Shown: one piece after another, positions 43,763 to 52,246 of the stretch | Layout: every line of letters starts with the position of its first letter | How positions within the stretch are numbered: the first letter of the stretch is position 1 | Source of the DNA: Burkholderia sp. 9120 | GTDB taxonomy: Bacteria > Pseudomonadota > Gammaproteobacteria > Burkholderiales > Burkholderiaceae | Length of the DNA: 64,000 nucleotides | Assembly: GCF_000745015.1 (NCBI RefSeq) | Contig: NZ_JQNA01000002.1 | Coordinates: 4,526,001-4,590,000, forward strand | Direction of reading: 5' to 3' | Position numbers and translations under genes: made by a program | Notes under the pieces: generated by a model | What the model was told of the DNA's origin: nothing | The model's input: the letters and a program-made list of their open reading frames with translations, nothing else | Database searches by the model: none

Positions 43763-43774
43763 TGCCCATGGGCA
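43763..43774. promoter_or_regulatory. Palindrome TGCCCATGGGCA
   Basis: A perfect 12-bp palindrome in the gap between the divergent O-methyltransferase and AraC genes. It is a candidate regulatory site only on grounds of symmetry and place. Confidence 0.35.
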
Positions 43775-43878
43775 TGCTAAATAACCTTGCTCTTGGCAGC
43801 ATCAGGAAACTTGGCCAAAATATGTGGAGTTCTTGCCAATCAACCTACTGACGCGCAGCGCGTCCATCGGGCCACGCC

Positions 43879-44715
43879 ATGCCGGTTCTCAGCCAGTTGT
43901 CAGATCCCTCGGAATGGCTGGATCCCGACGATGTGCCCCGTCCCGTGGTGACGGTTGGCGCGACCGGTTTCGACATGAAAACGCTCGATGAAAAGGCGGC
44001 CGCCCTGTATCGGGAACGGAAGGAAATGGGCGCGCATCATCATCGCAAGGGCGAACTGATGCTTGCGATGCACGGAGTGCTCACGTGCGAGGTGGAAGGC
44101 AGCTTATGGATCGTTCCGCCGCAGAGCGCGATCTGGGTGCCGGGCGGCGTCGTGCATAAGTTCGTCGCCGCCGGCAGGCTCGAGTGCTACGTCGCCTTCA
44201 TCGATCCGGGCGTCGCGTCAAACTTGCCGTCCGCGTGCTGCGCCCTTTCCGCGACGCCGCTGTTGCGCGAACTGCTCATCCGTTCCGCCAGCCTGCCCAC
44301 CATGTATGTGGACGGTGGCATTGAATCGCATCTTGTCACGCTGCTGCTGGATGAAATCGCGGCAGCGCCGATCGGCAACCTTCATCTACCGATGCCAACC
44401 GATACGCGATTGCGCAGGATCGTCGAGATGATCACGGCCAATCCCGCCGATCGCAGCACGATAGAGATATGGGCGCGGCGAGTCGGCATGAGCGAGCGCA
44501 CCCTGGCTCGTGCGCTCACCAGTCAGACGGGCATGAGTTTTGGGCGCTGGCGACAGCAACTTCATCTCATGCTGGCCGTGCAATGGCTGGGCGCTGGGGC
44601 ATCGGTGCAGCAGGTCGCTGACGATCTGGGCTACGAGAGCGCAAGCAGCTTCGTGTCGATGTTCCGCAAAAAGCTCGGCTCTCCGCCCGCGCGTTATATG
44701 TCGGAGCGGGCTTGA
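43879..44715 (+). CDS. AraC family transcriptional regulator
   Basis: A 278-residue regulator with an N-terminal cupin-like sensing domain (HHHRKGELMLAMHGVLTCEV and SAIWVPGGVVHKF) and a C-terminal double HTH (about residues 175-275). The hallmark segment is ADDLGYESASSFVSMFRKKL followed by GSPPARYM. The His-rich cupin suggests a small ligand or metal site. It probably controls the divergent O-methyltransferase. Confidence 0.88.
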   Translation: MPVLSQLSDPSEWLDPDDVPRPVVTVGATGFDMKTLDEKAAALYRERKEMGAHHHRKGELMLAMHGVLTCEVEGSLWIVPPQSAIWVPGGVVHKFVAAGRLECYVAFIDPGVASNLPSACCALSATPLLRELLIRSASLPTMYVDGGIESHLVTLLLDEIAAAPIGNLHLPMPTDTRLRRIVEMITANPADRSTIEIWARRVGMSERTLARALTSQTGMSFGRWRQQLHLMLAVQWLGAGASVQQVADDLGYESASSFVSMFRKKLGSPPARYMSERA

Positions 44716-44931
44716 TGGAGATCGCTTCGTGTTGAGTGCCGCGCTTGGTGCTGCGCCTGGGTCGGTCCATGCTCGCTCCTGCCGCCGCAATGTTGACGCG
44801 GCCCGATAGGGACAACTGCGTGTGACGCAGGGTGACCCCGTTGCGGTGGTCTCTGCCTGGACGGCTATGCCTTCGATGACGGATCGACCCGCATGCCACG
44901 CGGATCGACCCGTCGGGTATCGCCGAGCCCG

Positions 44932-45429
44932 TCAGGAGAAGTTCGACGAAATATTTTCAATGTGGTCAGGGAGATAACCTGCCGCATGCGCCCCGCGCAA
45001 CCCGCCTGCGCCGAGCGCCGCCGTGCTGGCCGCCGTATGGGCAGCGCCGTTACGCGCGAAGCCTGCCGCCGCTGCAATTTTGTCGGCCGACGTGGCGGCG
45101 CCGGGCCCATTGGCGGCCGCATGTTCGAATGCCGAGAGCTTCGCCATATTCTCGGCCGTGGCCGGCAGCTTGCGTAGTGCCTGCCCTTGCGCGCCACCCG
45201 ACTCGTTCACGACCTTCGGAGAAACCCCGGTCGTGAAGCTAAACACTTTCTTGGCCATGTCCTGCACCTGACCCACACTGTGCGGCGGTCGCTGCAAGGC
45301 GCCCAACTGCGGGTGCGCCGAACTGTCGCTCGACGCGGTGCCGACATTTTCCTTTGGCTTGGCGCTGGATTGCTGCGGCGCGGACGTGTTTTGAACCGGG
45401 GTTCTGCTTGAGACTCCGTCCAATGGCAT
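44932..45429 (-). CDS. Small polar protein, effector-like, unknown function
   Basis: A 165-residue protein with the best ribosome-binding site in this area, AAGGAGG. The first 50 residues are rich in Ser, Gln, Pro and Lys and lack a hydrophobic signal; the rest is Ala- and Gly-rich (AAGFARNGAAHTAASTAALG). Such composition is seen in type III effectors and other non-classically secreted proteins, but also in disordered housekeeping proteins. An inverted repeat at 45460-45478 lies in its leader. I recognise no domain. Confidence 0.6.
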   Translation of the reverse strand: MPLDGVSSRTPVQNTSAPQQSSAKPKENVGTASSDSSAHPQLGALQRPPHSVGQVQDMAKKVFSFTTGVSPKVVNESGGAQGQALRKLPATAENMAKLSAFEHAAANGPGAATSADKIAAAAGFARNGAAHTAASTAALGAGGLRGAHAAGYLPDHIENISSNFS

Positions 45430-45727
45430 GCTGACCTCCTTGAATCGGTTGACGTAGGTGCGGGAAGGATGTTCCCGCAGTGCCTGGACGCCCTTGGCGC
45501 TATCGCTTGCTTATGGCAGAGCGAAGCCGACCATACGGGGCGTTAGTCGATCTTGAGTGCGGCCGACGATTTCGTCGTTGAGAGGTGCGAAGCTAGCGCC
45601 ACGGGAGCGAACTGGAACTACGGGTTTTCGGATGAGGAGGCGTGTGGGGTCGGGGGAAATAGGCGCGCGTACTGTGCGCGTCGTCAGCACGCAGCGAGAC
45701 GAGACGCTCCGTCACTGGCAAGTCGGG
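45430..45727. other. Leader region with inverted repeat; otherwise empty
   Basis: Between the effector-like gene and the small gene at 45728 I see no credible frame. The only structure is GCGGGAA-N5-TTCCCGC at 45460-45478, 31 bp upstream of the effector-like start. Confidence 0.4.
45460..45478. promoter_or_regulatory. Inverted repeat GCGGGAA-N5-TTCCCGC
   Basis: Perfect 7-bp arms (45460-45466 and 45472-45478) in the region upstream of the small polar protein gene. It could be an operator or an mRNA leader hairpin. Confidence 0.4.
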
Positions 45728-46072
45728 CTACTCGCTTTCGAGGCGGCCCTCATAAAATCCCAATCGCTCGTAGACGATGGAAAAGCGGTCTCCCAACTCC
45801 GATTGAAGATGATCACGCATCGCGAACGCCGCCGCTTCGAAGCGCTCGTACTCGTGCGCATCCCATGGCCCGGGGTCTGGCGGATATTCCCAGTTGAGGG
45901 ATAGGTCATGCCACACAGTTATCTCTGCAAGCTTTCTTCGCGTCTCATCGGCTAACGGCAGCGAGTCTTCAATCGGACCTACTCCGTATTGGCGACGAGT
46001 TGTGTCGTCTCCCACCCAAATACAGCCACCGCCCCACTCGAACATGAGCCTGAGTCGATAATTTTCGGCCAT
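45728..46072 (-). CDS. Orphan small protein, unknown function
   Basis: A 114-residue acidic protein with many aromatic residues (MFEWGGGCIWVGDD, then DLSLNWEYPPDPGPWDAHEY). It looks like a globular alpha/beta protein and not a shadow frame, and composition and length resemble immunity or stress orphans. No family is recognised. GC content is visibly lower than the flanking genes. Confidence 0.55.
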   Translation of the reverse strand: MAENYRLRLMFEWGGGCIWVGDDTTRRQYGVGPIEDSLPLADETRRKLAEITVWHDLSLNWEYPPDPGPWDAHEYERFEAAAFAMRDHLQSELGDRFSIVYERLGFYEGRLESE

Positions 46073-46228
46073 CTTTTATCCCAATCAAAAACACGTCCGA
46101 TAGTACGTGCCGACGGTAGAAGTCGCAGGGAGAAAAACTCCTTTCACCCGTTAGTCGCCTACCCAACCTTTGCGCGAACTTTCTTTATCGCCCCGGAACG
46201 GTCCGTCAGCGCTCTACAAAACGGCTGG

Positions 46229-46528
46229 TCAATCCGTATCAGGAACGCCCATATGCGGATTCAGTTCGACCAGCTCTCGAACCAGACCGGCAGTGATTAT
46301 GAAGCCGCAATGGGTACAAACGCCGTTCTCGGTTTGCTTACCGCAGCAGGGACAAAACCATCGTCCTAGTCTGAACTGAAAGGCTTTACGGGAAGGGAGA
46401 ACCCCTTCCAACGCAGCCGTCTCAAACTGCGCTCGAATAGAACGGCTAAACAGGGCGCCCGTCGACAGGCATCGGAACTCTCCCGCGGCGGTGTCTACGA
46501 GTTTTGCGGCGCAATAAGGACAATGCAT
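46229..46528 (-). CDS. Zinc-ribbon protein
   Basis: From the ATG at 46528 it has 99 residues with CPYC at 3-6, CPCC at about 59-62 and CTHC at about 71-74. The last two pairs can form one zinc ribbon; the first may pair with Cys20 or be separate. The middle (RLGRWFCPCCGKQTENGV) resembles the rubredoxin-like or zinc-ribbon modules of small regulatory proteins. The function is unknown. The upstream extension of the frame to 46630 is not convincing. Confidence 0.6.
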   Translation of the reverse strand: MHCPYCAAKLVDTAAGEFRCLSTGALFSRSIRAQFETAALEGVLPSRKAFQFRLGRWFCPCCGKQTENGVCTHCGFIITAGLVRELVELNPHMGVPDTD

Positions 46529-46630
46529 TGAATATCGGGTGTGGGCAACCTGGTTGCTGACAATCTTCGACGAGATGCCCGAAGTCCGCAAGTGGCTGGA
46601 CCTGGCCCGAGGTGACCGGCGCGGGCGCAA

Positions 46631-46942
46631 TCAAGCGCCGGGACGCACAAATTGCAGCCCGAATTTCACGTTATAAGCCAGGAACTTCCCATCGGGTGTC
46701 GCGACGAGTCCCGTGATATTTGCTCGTTGGAAGTCGTCCAGATTAGAGTCATCGTCGGCGTGAAGGCTCACAGTCAGAGCCCCGTCCCTCTCGACAATAA
46801 CTTTGTAGTCATAGTCCACGACCGTCCCGAAACAAATGATCTCGCCTCCATCCACAACCAGCTCTGAAAACGGATCATCTGCGGCTATCCAATGGCCCTG
46901 CATTTGCTCAGGGAGCGGCTCTTCACGTCGTAATCGATTCAC
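46631..46942 (-). CDS. Orphan small protein, unknown function
   Basis: A 103-residue protein starting with GTG (46940-46942), preceded by GAGAGG. The sequence alternates strands and turns (VVDGGEIICFGTVVDYDYKV, TGLVATPDGKFLAYNVKFGL) and looks like a beta-rich domain. I recognise no family. It is one of three small, low-GC minus-strand genes between 45.7 and 46.9 kb, so it may be part of an acquired segment. Confidence 0.55.
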   Translation of the reverse strand: MNRLRREEPLPEQMQGHWIAADDPFSELVVDGGEIICFGTVVDYDYKVIVERDGALTVSLHADDDSNLDDFQRANITGLVATPDGKFLAYNVKFGLQFVRPGA

Positions 46943-47173
46943 GCTTGCCTCTCATCCACGAAGGAGATAAATGGCATTGTCGGCAATCTAAGCGGCGATG
47001 TCGAACGGCCGTTCCTGCCCGACATGTGCCTGAGGTCGATGCTCATCAATAGCATCATGCGACAGAATCCGGGCATTCTCCCGCCTTCCAGGCTGCATAG
47101 GCTTTTTTTGTGGGGCGTCGCAGGATGCATTGCTATTCTTTTGATTGGAGTCCCCATGCTCCAAGCCCTGAAT

Positions 47174-48049
47174 CTACGCCATTGACCTCTTGCTCCCTTG
47201 CCCATTCGGGTCAATCGTCAATGCCGCCATTGCCGACCAATCCCTGTCCCCCATACCTGCTTCCACAGTCGCGGCCATCTGCCCATACACAGCCGCGAGC
47301 ATTGGCAAAGACCGGCCGGCCTGTTCGGCTGCTTCGGACGCGATACGCAGATCCTTCAATCCAAGCGACGCCTTGAAGCCAGGCTCAAATTGACCGGCGA
47401 CAATACTCGCCGAATAGACCTGATACGAACGGCTGCCGAACAGCGTGTTCAGGATCAGTTCGAAGAACGGTTCGCGAGCAAGCCCATTGGCTTCGGTCAG
47501 CACCACGGCTTCCGCCATCGCCTCGATCGCCATCGTGATCATCATGTTGCAGGCGATCTTTGCGGCATTCGCGGCCGGCGCGTGAGCGCCCATGTCCCAG
47601 ACACGTTTGCTGATTGCATCGAGCAACGGTCCGACCTTCGTCAGCGCGTGCGGCGCGCCGCCGGCCAGCACGTTGAGCTCGCCCTTCTCCGCAACATCCG
47701 GACGCCCGAGGACCGGCGCCGACACATAGTCGATCCCCGCGGCTTCGTGCAGCGCAACGAGTTCGCGTGCGAAGGCCACGGAAATCGTCGACGAAACGAC
47801 ATGCACCAGCCCGGGCTTTGCATGCTTCAGCACGCCGGGATCGAGCAGCGTCGCGCGGATCACACTGTCCTCAGGCAGCATCGTGAGCACGGCGTCGCTC
47901 TGGAACGCATCGATGGGTGACGCGACCATCGTCACGCCTTCAACCGAACCGCCTGAACGGTTCCATGCCTTCACTGTGTGACCCGCTTGCACGAGATTTC
48001 GCGCCATCGCCCGGCCCATTGCGCCGAGACCAATCATGCCGATATCCAT
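47174..48049 (-). CDS. NAD(P)-dependent beta-hydroxyacid dehydrogenase (3-hydroxyisobutyrate dehydrogenase family)
   Basis: A 291-residue oxidoreductase. The Rossmann motif is G7-L-G-A-M-G12 in MIGLGAMGRAMARNLVQAGH. The NAD_binding_2 domain is followed by the helical dimerisation domain that carries NAAKIACNMMITMAIEAMAE with the catalytic Lys and Asn. It oxidises a 3-hydroxy acid or reduces a semialdehyde. The ATG at 48049 is the family start. A secreted or cytosolic alpha/beta hydrolase gene lies 32 bp upstream in the same direction, so the two probably share an operon. Confidence 0.85.
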   Translation of the reverse strand: MDIGMIGLGAMGRAMARNLVQAGHTVKAWNRSGGSVEGVTMVASPIDAFQSDAVLTMLPEDSVIRATLLDPGVLKHAKPGLVHVVSSTISVAFARELVALHEAAGIDYVSAPVLGRPDVAEKGELNVLAGGAPHALTKVGPLLDAISKRVWDMGAHAPAANAAKIACNMMITMAIEAMAEAVVLTEANGLAREPFFELILNTLFGSRSYQVYSASIVAGQFEPGFKASLGLKDLRIASEAAEQAGRSLPMLAAVYGQMAATVEAGMGDRDWSAMAALTIDPNGQGSKRSMA

Positions 48050-48081
48050 CTGCGTTCTCCTTTTCGACTGGGGATACAACA

Positions 48082-49101
48082 TCAGCGCACGGCTTCCTCA
48101 TGCGCGGCTTCCGTCTTCAATATGAGCCATTCGAGCACCGGCGCGAGCGCGGCGTCGGAGTTCTTTTCGTAGATCAGGCCGTGTCCGTTGCCGCGCACGT
48201 CGTGATCGGCGAGATCCATCAACTCGGCCGACGCGCCGCACGCGTTGAGAAACGCGGCCGTCGGCGGGCTGGCCGCGGCGAATTCGGAGGCCTCCGCTGT
48301 CACGATCAGAATCGGCAAATCGCTTAGCGCGGGCAATGCGTACGTGCCGGGCGCTGCGTTGCGCACGTCGTCAGGGTTCGCTGCCGACGGCTCGAAACGC
48401 AACGGCGCAGCGGTGGGCCCCCAGCGCATAGAACCGATGTTGGGAATCTGGGCGAAGGGCGGCCCCATCGGCTCGATCGCTGCAATCGCCTTGACGAGAT
48501 GGGGACGACGGTCGGCGACGAGCCAGCCGTCTGGACCCGACGCGGAATGCGTAATCAGGATCGCGGGTCCGATGCGGTCGAGCAGCGCCGCGGTGCGATC
48601 CGCGTCCATCGTCTCTGACGCTTCGAGGTCGGCCGGCAGCGGCCCGTATCCCGCGATGAACTCGTCCATCGCAGACGCGTCGTCTGCGGCAAACGGCCAT
48701 TGCGTATGCCGCGGATCGTCGCCGGGAAAGTAGATCTGCCGCCCTCCTTCGTACGAAAACGGCGGCCCCATCGTCCCCAAGGTGTCGACGTGATACGGCG
48801 AGCGTCCATGCCCGGGCCGGTCGACCACCAGCACCGCATAGCCCGCTTCAACCAGACGCTGCGCCCAGCCGGGACGGCCGTCCGGCGTATCGAACCATTC
48901 CGTGCCCTGAAAACCACCACCATGCATCAGCACGACCGGCCATTGACGCGTGACCTGCTCCGGCGCTTCCCATTCCACGTACATCGGTCCGCGCTGAACC
49001 GTCCGGTTGCCGATCTCCACGCGCTCGCCGGGAATCCAGAAGTGACCGCGCCTGATCGTGCGTGAGGGCACGGTCGTCCACGGGGCAAATGTTTGAGTCA
49101 T
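48082..49101 (-). CDS. Alpha/beta hydrolase
   Basis: From the ATG at 49101 (AGGAG six bases upstream) it has 339 residues. The oxyanion region is VVLMHGGGFQG, the nucleophile elbow is THSASGPDGW with Ser near 187, and the catalytic His is likely in DVRGNGHG. The GGRQIYFPGDDPRH segment is characteristic of a group of secreted or cytosolic esterases. It is divergent from a TetR regulator and precedes the beta-hydroxyacid dehydrogenase, so TetR probably regulates both. Confidence 0.82.
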   Translation of the reverse strand: MTQTFAPWTTVPSRTIRRGHFWIPGERVEIGNRTVQRGPMYVEWEAPEQVTRQWPVVLMHGGGFQGTEWFDTPDGRPGWAQRLVEAGYAVLVVDRPGHGRSPYHVDTLGTMGPPFSYEGGRQIYFPGDDPRHTQWPFAADDASAMDEFIAGYGPLPADLEASETMDADRTAALLDRIGPAILITHSASGPDGWLVADRRPHLVKAIAAIEPMGPPFAQIPNIGSMRWGPTAAPLRFEPSAANPDDVRNAAPGTYALPALSDLPILIVTAEASEFAAASPPTAAFLNACGASAELMDLADHDVRGNGHGLIYEKNSDAALAPVLEWLILKTEAAHEEAVR

Positions 49102-49184
49102 CGGCATCTCCTGCTCAGACCGAAACGGCACGTACGTGCTCGTTGAATTATTGGAGCGATCACTATATATTTCACAAAACGACG

Positions 49185-49799
49185 ATGCAAGGTATTTGTG
49201 TAGTGACCACTACTTTAAAGACAACCGCGAAGCGAGGCCGCGGCCGCCCTCGTGCCTTCGACCCCGAAGCGGCATTGGCCGTCGCTCAACGACTGTTCCA
49301 CGCGTCCGGCTACGACGGCGTCGGACTGAGCGCGCTGACCAGTGAACTCGGCATCACGCCGTCCAGCTTTTACATGGCGTTCGAGAGCAAGGCGGTGTTC
49401 TTCGAGCGCGTCCTGGAACGCTATGCGCGCACCGAAATCGCGCTAGCGGATGTGCTGGAGGCCGGTCGGCCAACGGGCGAGGCACTCGCTGATTTGCTCG
49501 AGCGTGCGGCTCGAACGTATGCACGCGACCCGGAGCGGCTGGGTTGTCTGGTACTCGAAGCGGCGCGCGGCGCCGACAGCGAAAGCGCGCTGATGGCGCG
49601 CCGTACCGCGGAAGGCCGGCGCGCACAGGTTCGCGCCTTTATCGCCGAAACCCATCCCGAAGCCGCCGATGTCGTCACGGACTTCATATCGACCGTCATG
49701 TCGGGGCTGTCCGCGAGTGCGCGCGAAGGCATGGGGGAAGCACGGCTCGTCAAGGTGTCGCGCGCCGCGGCGGAGAGCGTTGAGGTGATGCTTCGTTGA
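49185..49799 (+). CDS. TetR family regulator
   Basis: A 204-residue TetR-type repressor: GRGRPRAFDPEAALAVAQRL leads into the HTH, and SSFYMAFESKAVFFERVLER is the recognition region. The ATG at 49185 precedes a GTAGTG-AC-CACTAC palindrome inside the 5' end, and a GTG at 49203 could be the true start; the true start lies at or after the palindrome in that case. The divergent hydrolase/dehydrogenase pair is its likely target. Confidence 0.85.
   Translation: MQGICVVTTTLKTTAKRGRGRPRAFDPEAALAVAQRLFHASGYDGVGLSALTSELGITPSSFYMAFESKAVFFERVLERYARTEIALADVLEAGRPTGEALADLLERAARTYARDPERLGCLVLEAARGADSESALMARRTAEGRRAQVRAFIAETHPEAADVVTDFISTVMSGLSASAREGMGEARLVKVSRAAAESVEVMLR
49200..49213. promoter_or_regulatory. 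Palindrome GTAGTG-AC-CACTAC at the start of tetR
   Basis: Perfect 6-bp arms overlap the first codons of the TetR frame. If translation starts at the GTG inside it (49203), the palindrome is at the extreme 5' end and may be an operator for autorepression. Confidence 0.5.
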
Positions 49800-49957
49800 A
49801 TGCGTCGGAAGTTCGGCTCGCGATATGTATTCAATCGATGGCCGCACACGCACATTCGGCGGCGCTGACGGTTTGGGCGATAAGCGTTGACATGGTCATC
49901 GGCCACGCACCACCTGGAGCCGGCGTTACTGCCGCGCATCGACCCATCAGACCATCG

Positions 49958-50228
49958 GGCCATCGGCTTTCCGAGAATGGCGCTGCGCCCTACGACCACC
50001 ACCCGCTTGCCAGATACGCCGATCTTGTAATGGGCCAGCAAGCGCATGATGCTGGCGGGCTTTGCCCTTCATGCTGACGTAAGTCGCCGACGAAGGATCA
50101 TCTCCTACCAGGATCGTGGCCAGTATGGCTGTCTGGCCGCCATTTCTTGCCTTGATGGACGTAACGTGTTCGGATAGTTCCCGCTCGCGCAAGGCCGCTA
50201 CTGCTTTACCGTCGAGAAGTATGCTCAT
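49958..50228 (-). pseudogene. folD remnant with an internal deletion
   Basis: The minus strand starts with a true FolD N-terminus ([20 protein letters not shown], then [18 protein letters not shown]) and after about 57 codons jumps, in another frame, to the NADP-domain sequence [20 protein letters not shown] followed by SAILGKPMA. About 100 residues of methylenetetrahydrofolate dehydrogenase/cyclohydrolase between them are missing. Beyond this I see no more FolD sequence. It is presumably a dead second copy. Confidence 0.78.
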
Positions 50229-50329
50229 GCGTTTTCCCCTTGTATGACGCATCGGGAACGGGCATCGCTCACCATCCCATCCAGCATTTTGAACAGTTAA
50301 ATTATCGAGCCGCAACAACATTCGTCGAA

Positions 50330-50890
50330 ATGACTTCAGCCCACCACAGCAACACGTCGTATCGCACGGTATCGCTCGAAACCGACCGCCTGCTTCTGCT
50401 TCCACCCACGCTCGACGATTTCGAAGCCTTGCATTCGATGTGGTCGGACAGACAGGTCGTCGCTCAAGTCATCGACGCGCCACTCACCGAGGAAGAGGTT
50501 TGGGCGCGGTTACATCGGATCGTGGGGCACTGGGCGCTGCTCGGGTTCGGTCATTGGATTGTCCGGGAAAAGCACAGTGGGAAATTTGTCGGCGAGGTGG
50601 GGTTCTTTCGATTCAAGCGCGCGCTAACCGCCGACTTCGACAACGCGCACGAAATCGGCTGGATGTTTGCGAAAGACTCACAGGGACGCGGTTATGCCAC
50701 CGAGGCGGCGACAGCGGCGCTAGAGTGGCTGGAGGCAGATTCTCCCTGCAAGGAAACGGTATGCCTCATTGCCCCTGACAATCCCGCGTCGCTAGCCGTG
50801 GCGAAAAAGCTCGCGTATGAAATAAAGGATGAGGTTACCTACCGCGGCAGGTCGATGCTAGTTTTGCGGCGGGAAACGTCCTCGAATTAG
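50330..50890 (+). CDS. GNAT acetyltransferase, RimJ/RimL-like
   Basis: A 186-residue [24 protein letters not shown] at the front, [20 protein letters not shown] as motif A, and [20 protein letters not shown] as motif B. The ATG at 50330 starts the protein where the family starts. No substrate is evident. It stands between the folD remnant and the convergent proline dehydrogenase gene. Confidence 0.85.
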   Translation: MTSAHHSNTSYRTVSLETDRLLLLPPTLDDFEALHSMWSDRQVVAQVIDAPLTEEEVWARLHRIVGHWALLGFGHWIVREKHSGKFVGEVGFFRFKRALTADFDNAHEIGWMFAKDSQGRGYATEAATAALEWLEADSPCKETVCLIAPDNPASLAVAKKLAYEIKDEVTYRGRSMLVLRRETSSN

Positions 50891-50980
50891 ACATCGCAAG
50901 ACATTGCGTTCACCACCCGGCGACCTCGAAGCGGGACCGACGATTCCGTCGCTCCCGCCCCGCCCATGTCGCTCTACTCG

Positions 50981-51901
50981 TCACGCCACCCGAACGCTCC
51001 GTATCATCGCCGCCAGGATGTAGCCCGCAATCCGCGGGTTCTCCTTGATCCTCCGTGTGCTATAGCCATACCAGTCATGACCGTACGGCACATACACGCG
51101 CACGATGAAACCTTGTGCGAGCAAATCGTCGCGCAATGGTTCGCACACGCCGAGCAGCATCTGAAATTCGAATCGTGACCGGTCAATCCGCTCGCGTCGC
51201 AGCCAGTCGATCAGCGCATCGATCAATTCGGTGTCATGCGTTGCAATGCCGACAAACGATCCCGCCTCTATCGCGCTCTCAACGTGACGAACGAAGTGAG
51301 CGTTGATCGCGGCGCGGTCTTTCGATGCACCGTCGACGAGATGCTCGTTTGCCTCCGCGTAGATTCCCTTGCAGATGCGCAGCCGGCTCTTGCGTGCCTG
51401 CAACGGGACAATGTCCTCGTTCGTCCGTGTCAGATACGCCTGAAGGGCGATCCCAACCGGATACCCATCGGCTTCGAGACGGAGGAACGCGTCGAGCGTT
51501 TTCTGGGTGCAATTGACGTCTTCCATGTCGATGCACGCGCTGATGTCGTATGGCGCGGCCGCCCGCAGAATGGTCGAGACGCGCTTCATGCAGGCGCCTT
51601 CGTCGAGATGTAGCCCCAACGCGGTTAATTTTATCGACAGCTCCGCCCGCATATTGTTTGCGCCGAGTGCGTCGACGAGATCGAGATAATCGCGAGTCAT
51701 CGACTCGGCCTGATCGAACGAAGAAGCCGACTCGCCCAGCACATCGACGGTTGCTCGAAAGCCTGCCGCGTCGAGCGACTGGATGCGTGCACAGGCATCG
51801 TCGAGCGTTTCGCCGGCGATATAGCGACGCGAAATCTTACGGATCAGCGAACGAGGAACGAACGGGATGGCGCGCGCCGCCATCGTATTGAGAATACGCA
51901 T
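50981..51901 (-). CDS. Proline dehydrogenase (monofunctional PRODH)
   Basis: From the ATG at 51901 it has 306 residues and a FAD-binding TIM-barrel: LRICKGIYAEANEHLVDGAS, and near the C-terminus RVYVPYGHDWYGYSTRRIKE with the proline-binding Y-x-x-R-R-x-x-E motif. It oxidises L-proline to pyrroline-5-carboxylate. Burkholderia normally encodes the bifunctional PutA; this separate short form is an additional or alternative enzyme. No regulator is adjacent, and the frame upstream of 51901 is not convincing. Confidence 0.88.
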   Translation of the reverse strand: MRILNTMAARAIPFVPRSLIRKISRRYIAGETLDDACARIQSLDAAGFRATVDVLGESASSFDQAESMTRDYLDLVDALGANNMRAELSIKLTALGLHLDEGACMKRVSTILRAAAPYDISACIDMEDVNCTQKTLDAFLRLEADGYPVGIALQAYLTRTNEDIVPLQARKSRLRICKGIYAEANEHLVDGASKDRAAINAHFVRHVESAIEAGSFVGIATHDTELIDALIDWLRRERIDRSRFEFQMLLGVCEPLRDDLLAQGFIVRVYVPYGHDWYGYSTRRIKENPRIAGYILAAMIRSVRVA

Positions 51902-52163
51902 GTTGTGGTCTCGTGAAAATGCAGTCGCGCGAATCGGGATGCAATCAGTCGATTCGAGCGACATCACCGGACTGTGTTGTTCACAGAGTCCGGAGCGAAC
52001 GCCCACGTGGATGCATCACTGCATCGACTCAGGCTTTCAGTGCGTTTTCGAGGGAGGCCAGGCTGCTGCGTGCATGGTTCGAGTAAAGGTTATTGCGGTT
52101 GACTGCGGAAGAAGTCGAAGCCTGCTTTCGTTCTTTCAATAAGGCGGCACGATCGTAGCACGA

Positions 52164-52214
52164 GCCTGTCCAACCGAATGGCGGTTCCTGCAGGTAAGCA
52201 ATAGTGACTTTCAC
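52164..52214 (-). pseudogene. N-terminal remnant of a transporter substrate-binding-like protein
   Basis: On the minus strand a GTG with a nearby GAGG site opens MKVTIAYLQEPPFGWTG, which resembles the N-terminus of a family of cytoplasmic-looking solute-binding domain proteins (IAY-EEPPF-W). After this the frame loses any similarity, continuing to a stop at 52029. It may be a truncated 5' end. The match is short and could be chance. Confidence 0.35.
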
Positions 52215-52246
52215 GATCCGCCTCGCTTAGCTGGAACCCATTTGCC

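Noticed and set aside
45430..45620. hrpII-box-like TTCG repeat upstream of the effector-like gene
   Set aside because: A TTCG is present, but the second half at the required 16-bp spacing is not.
46939..47214. A 91-codon frame upstream of the orphan at 46631
   Set aside because: No ribosome-binding site or coding character; rich in Met, Arg and Ser, with no similarity that I can see.
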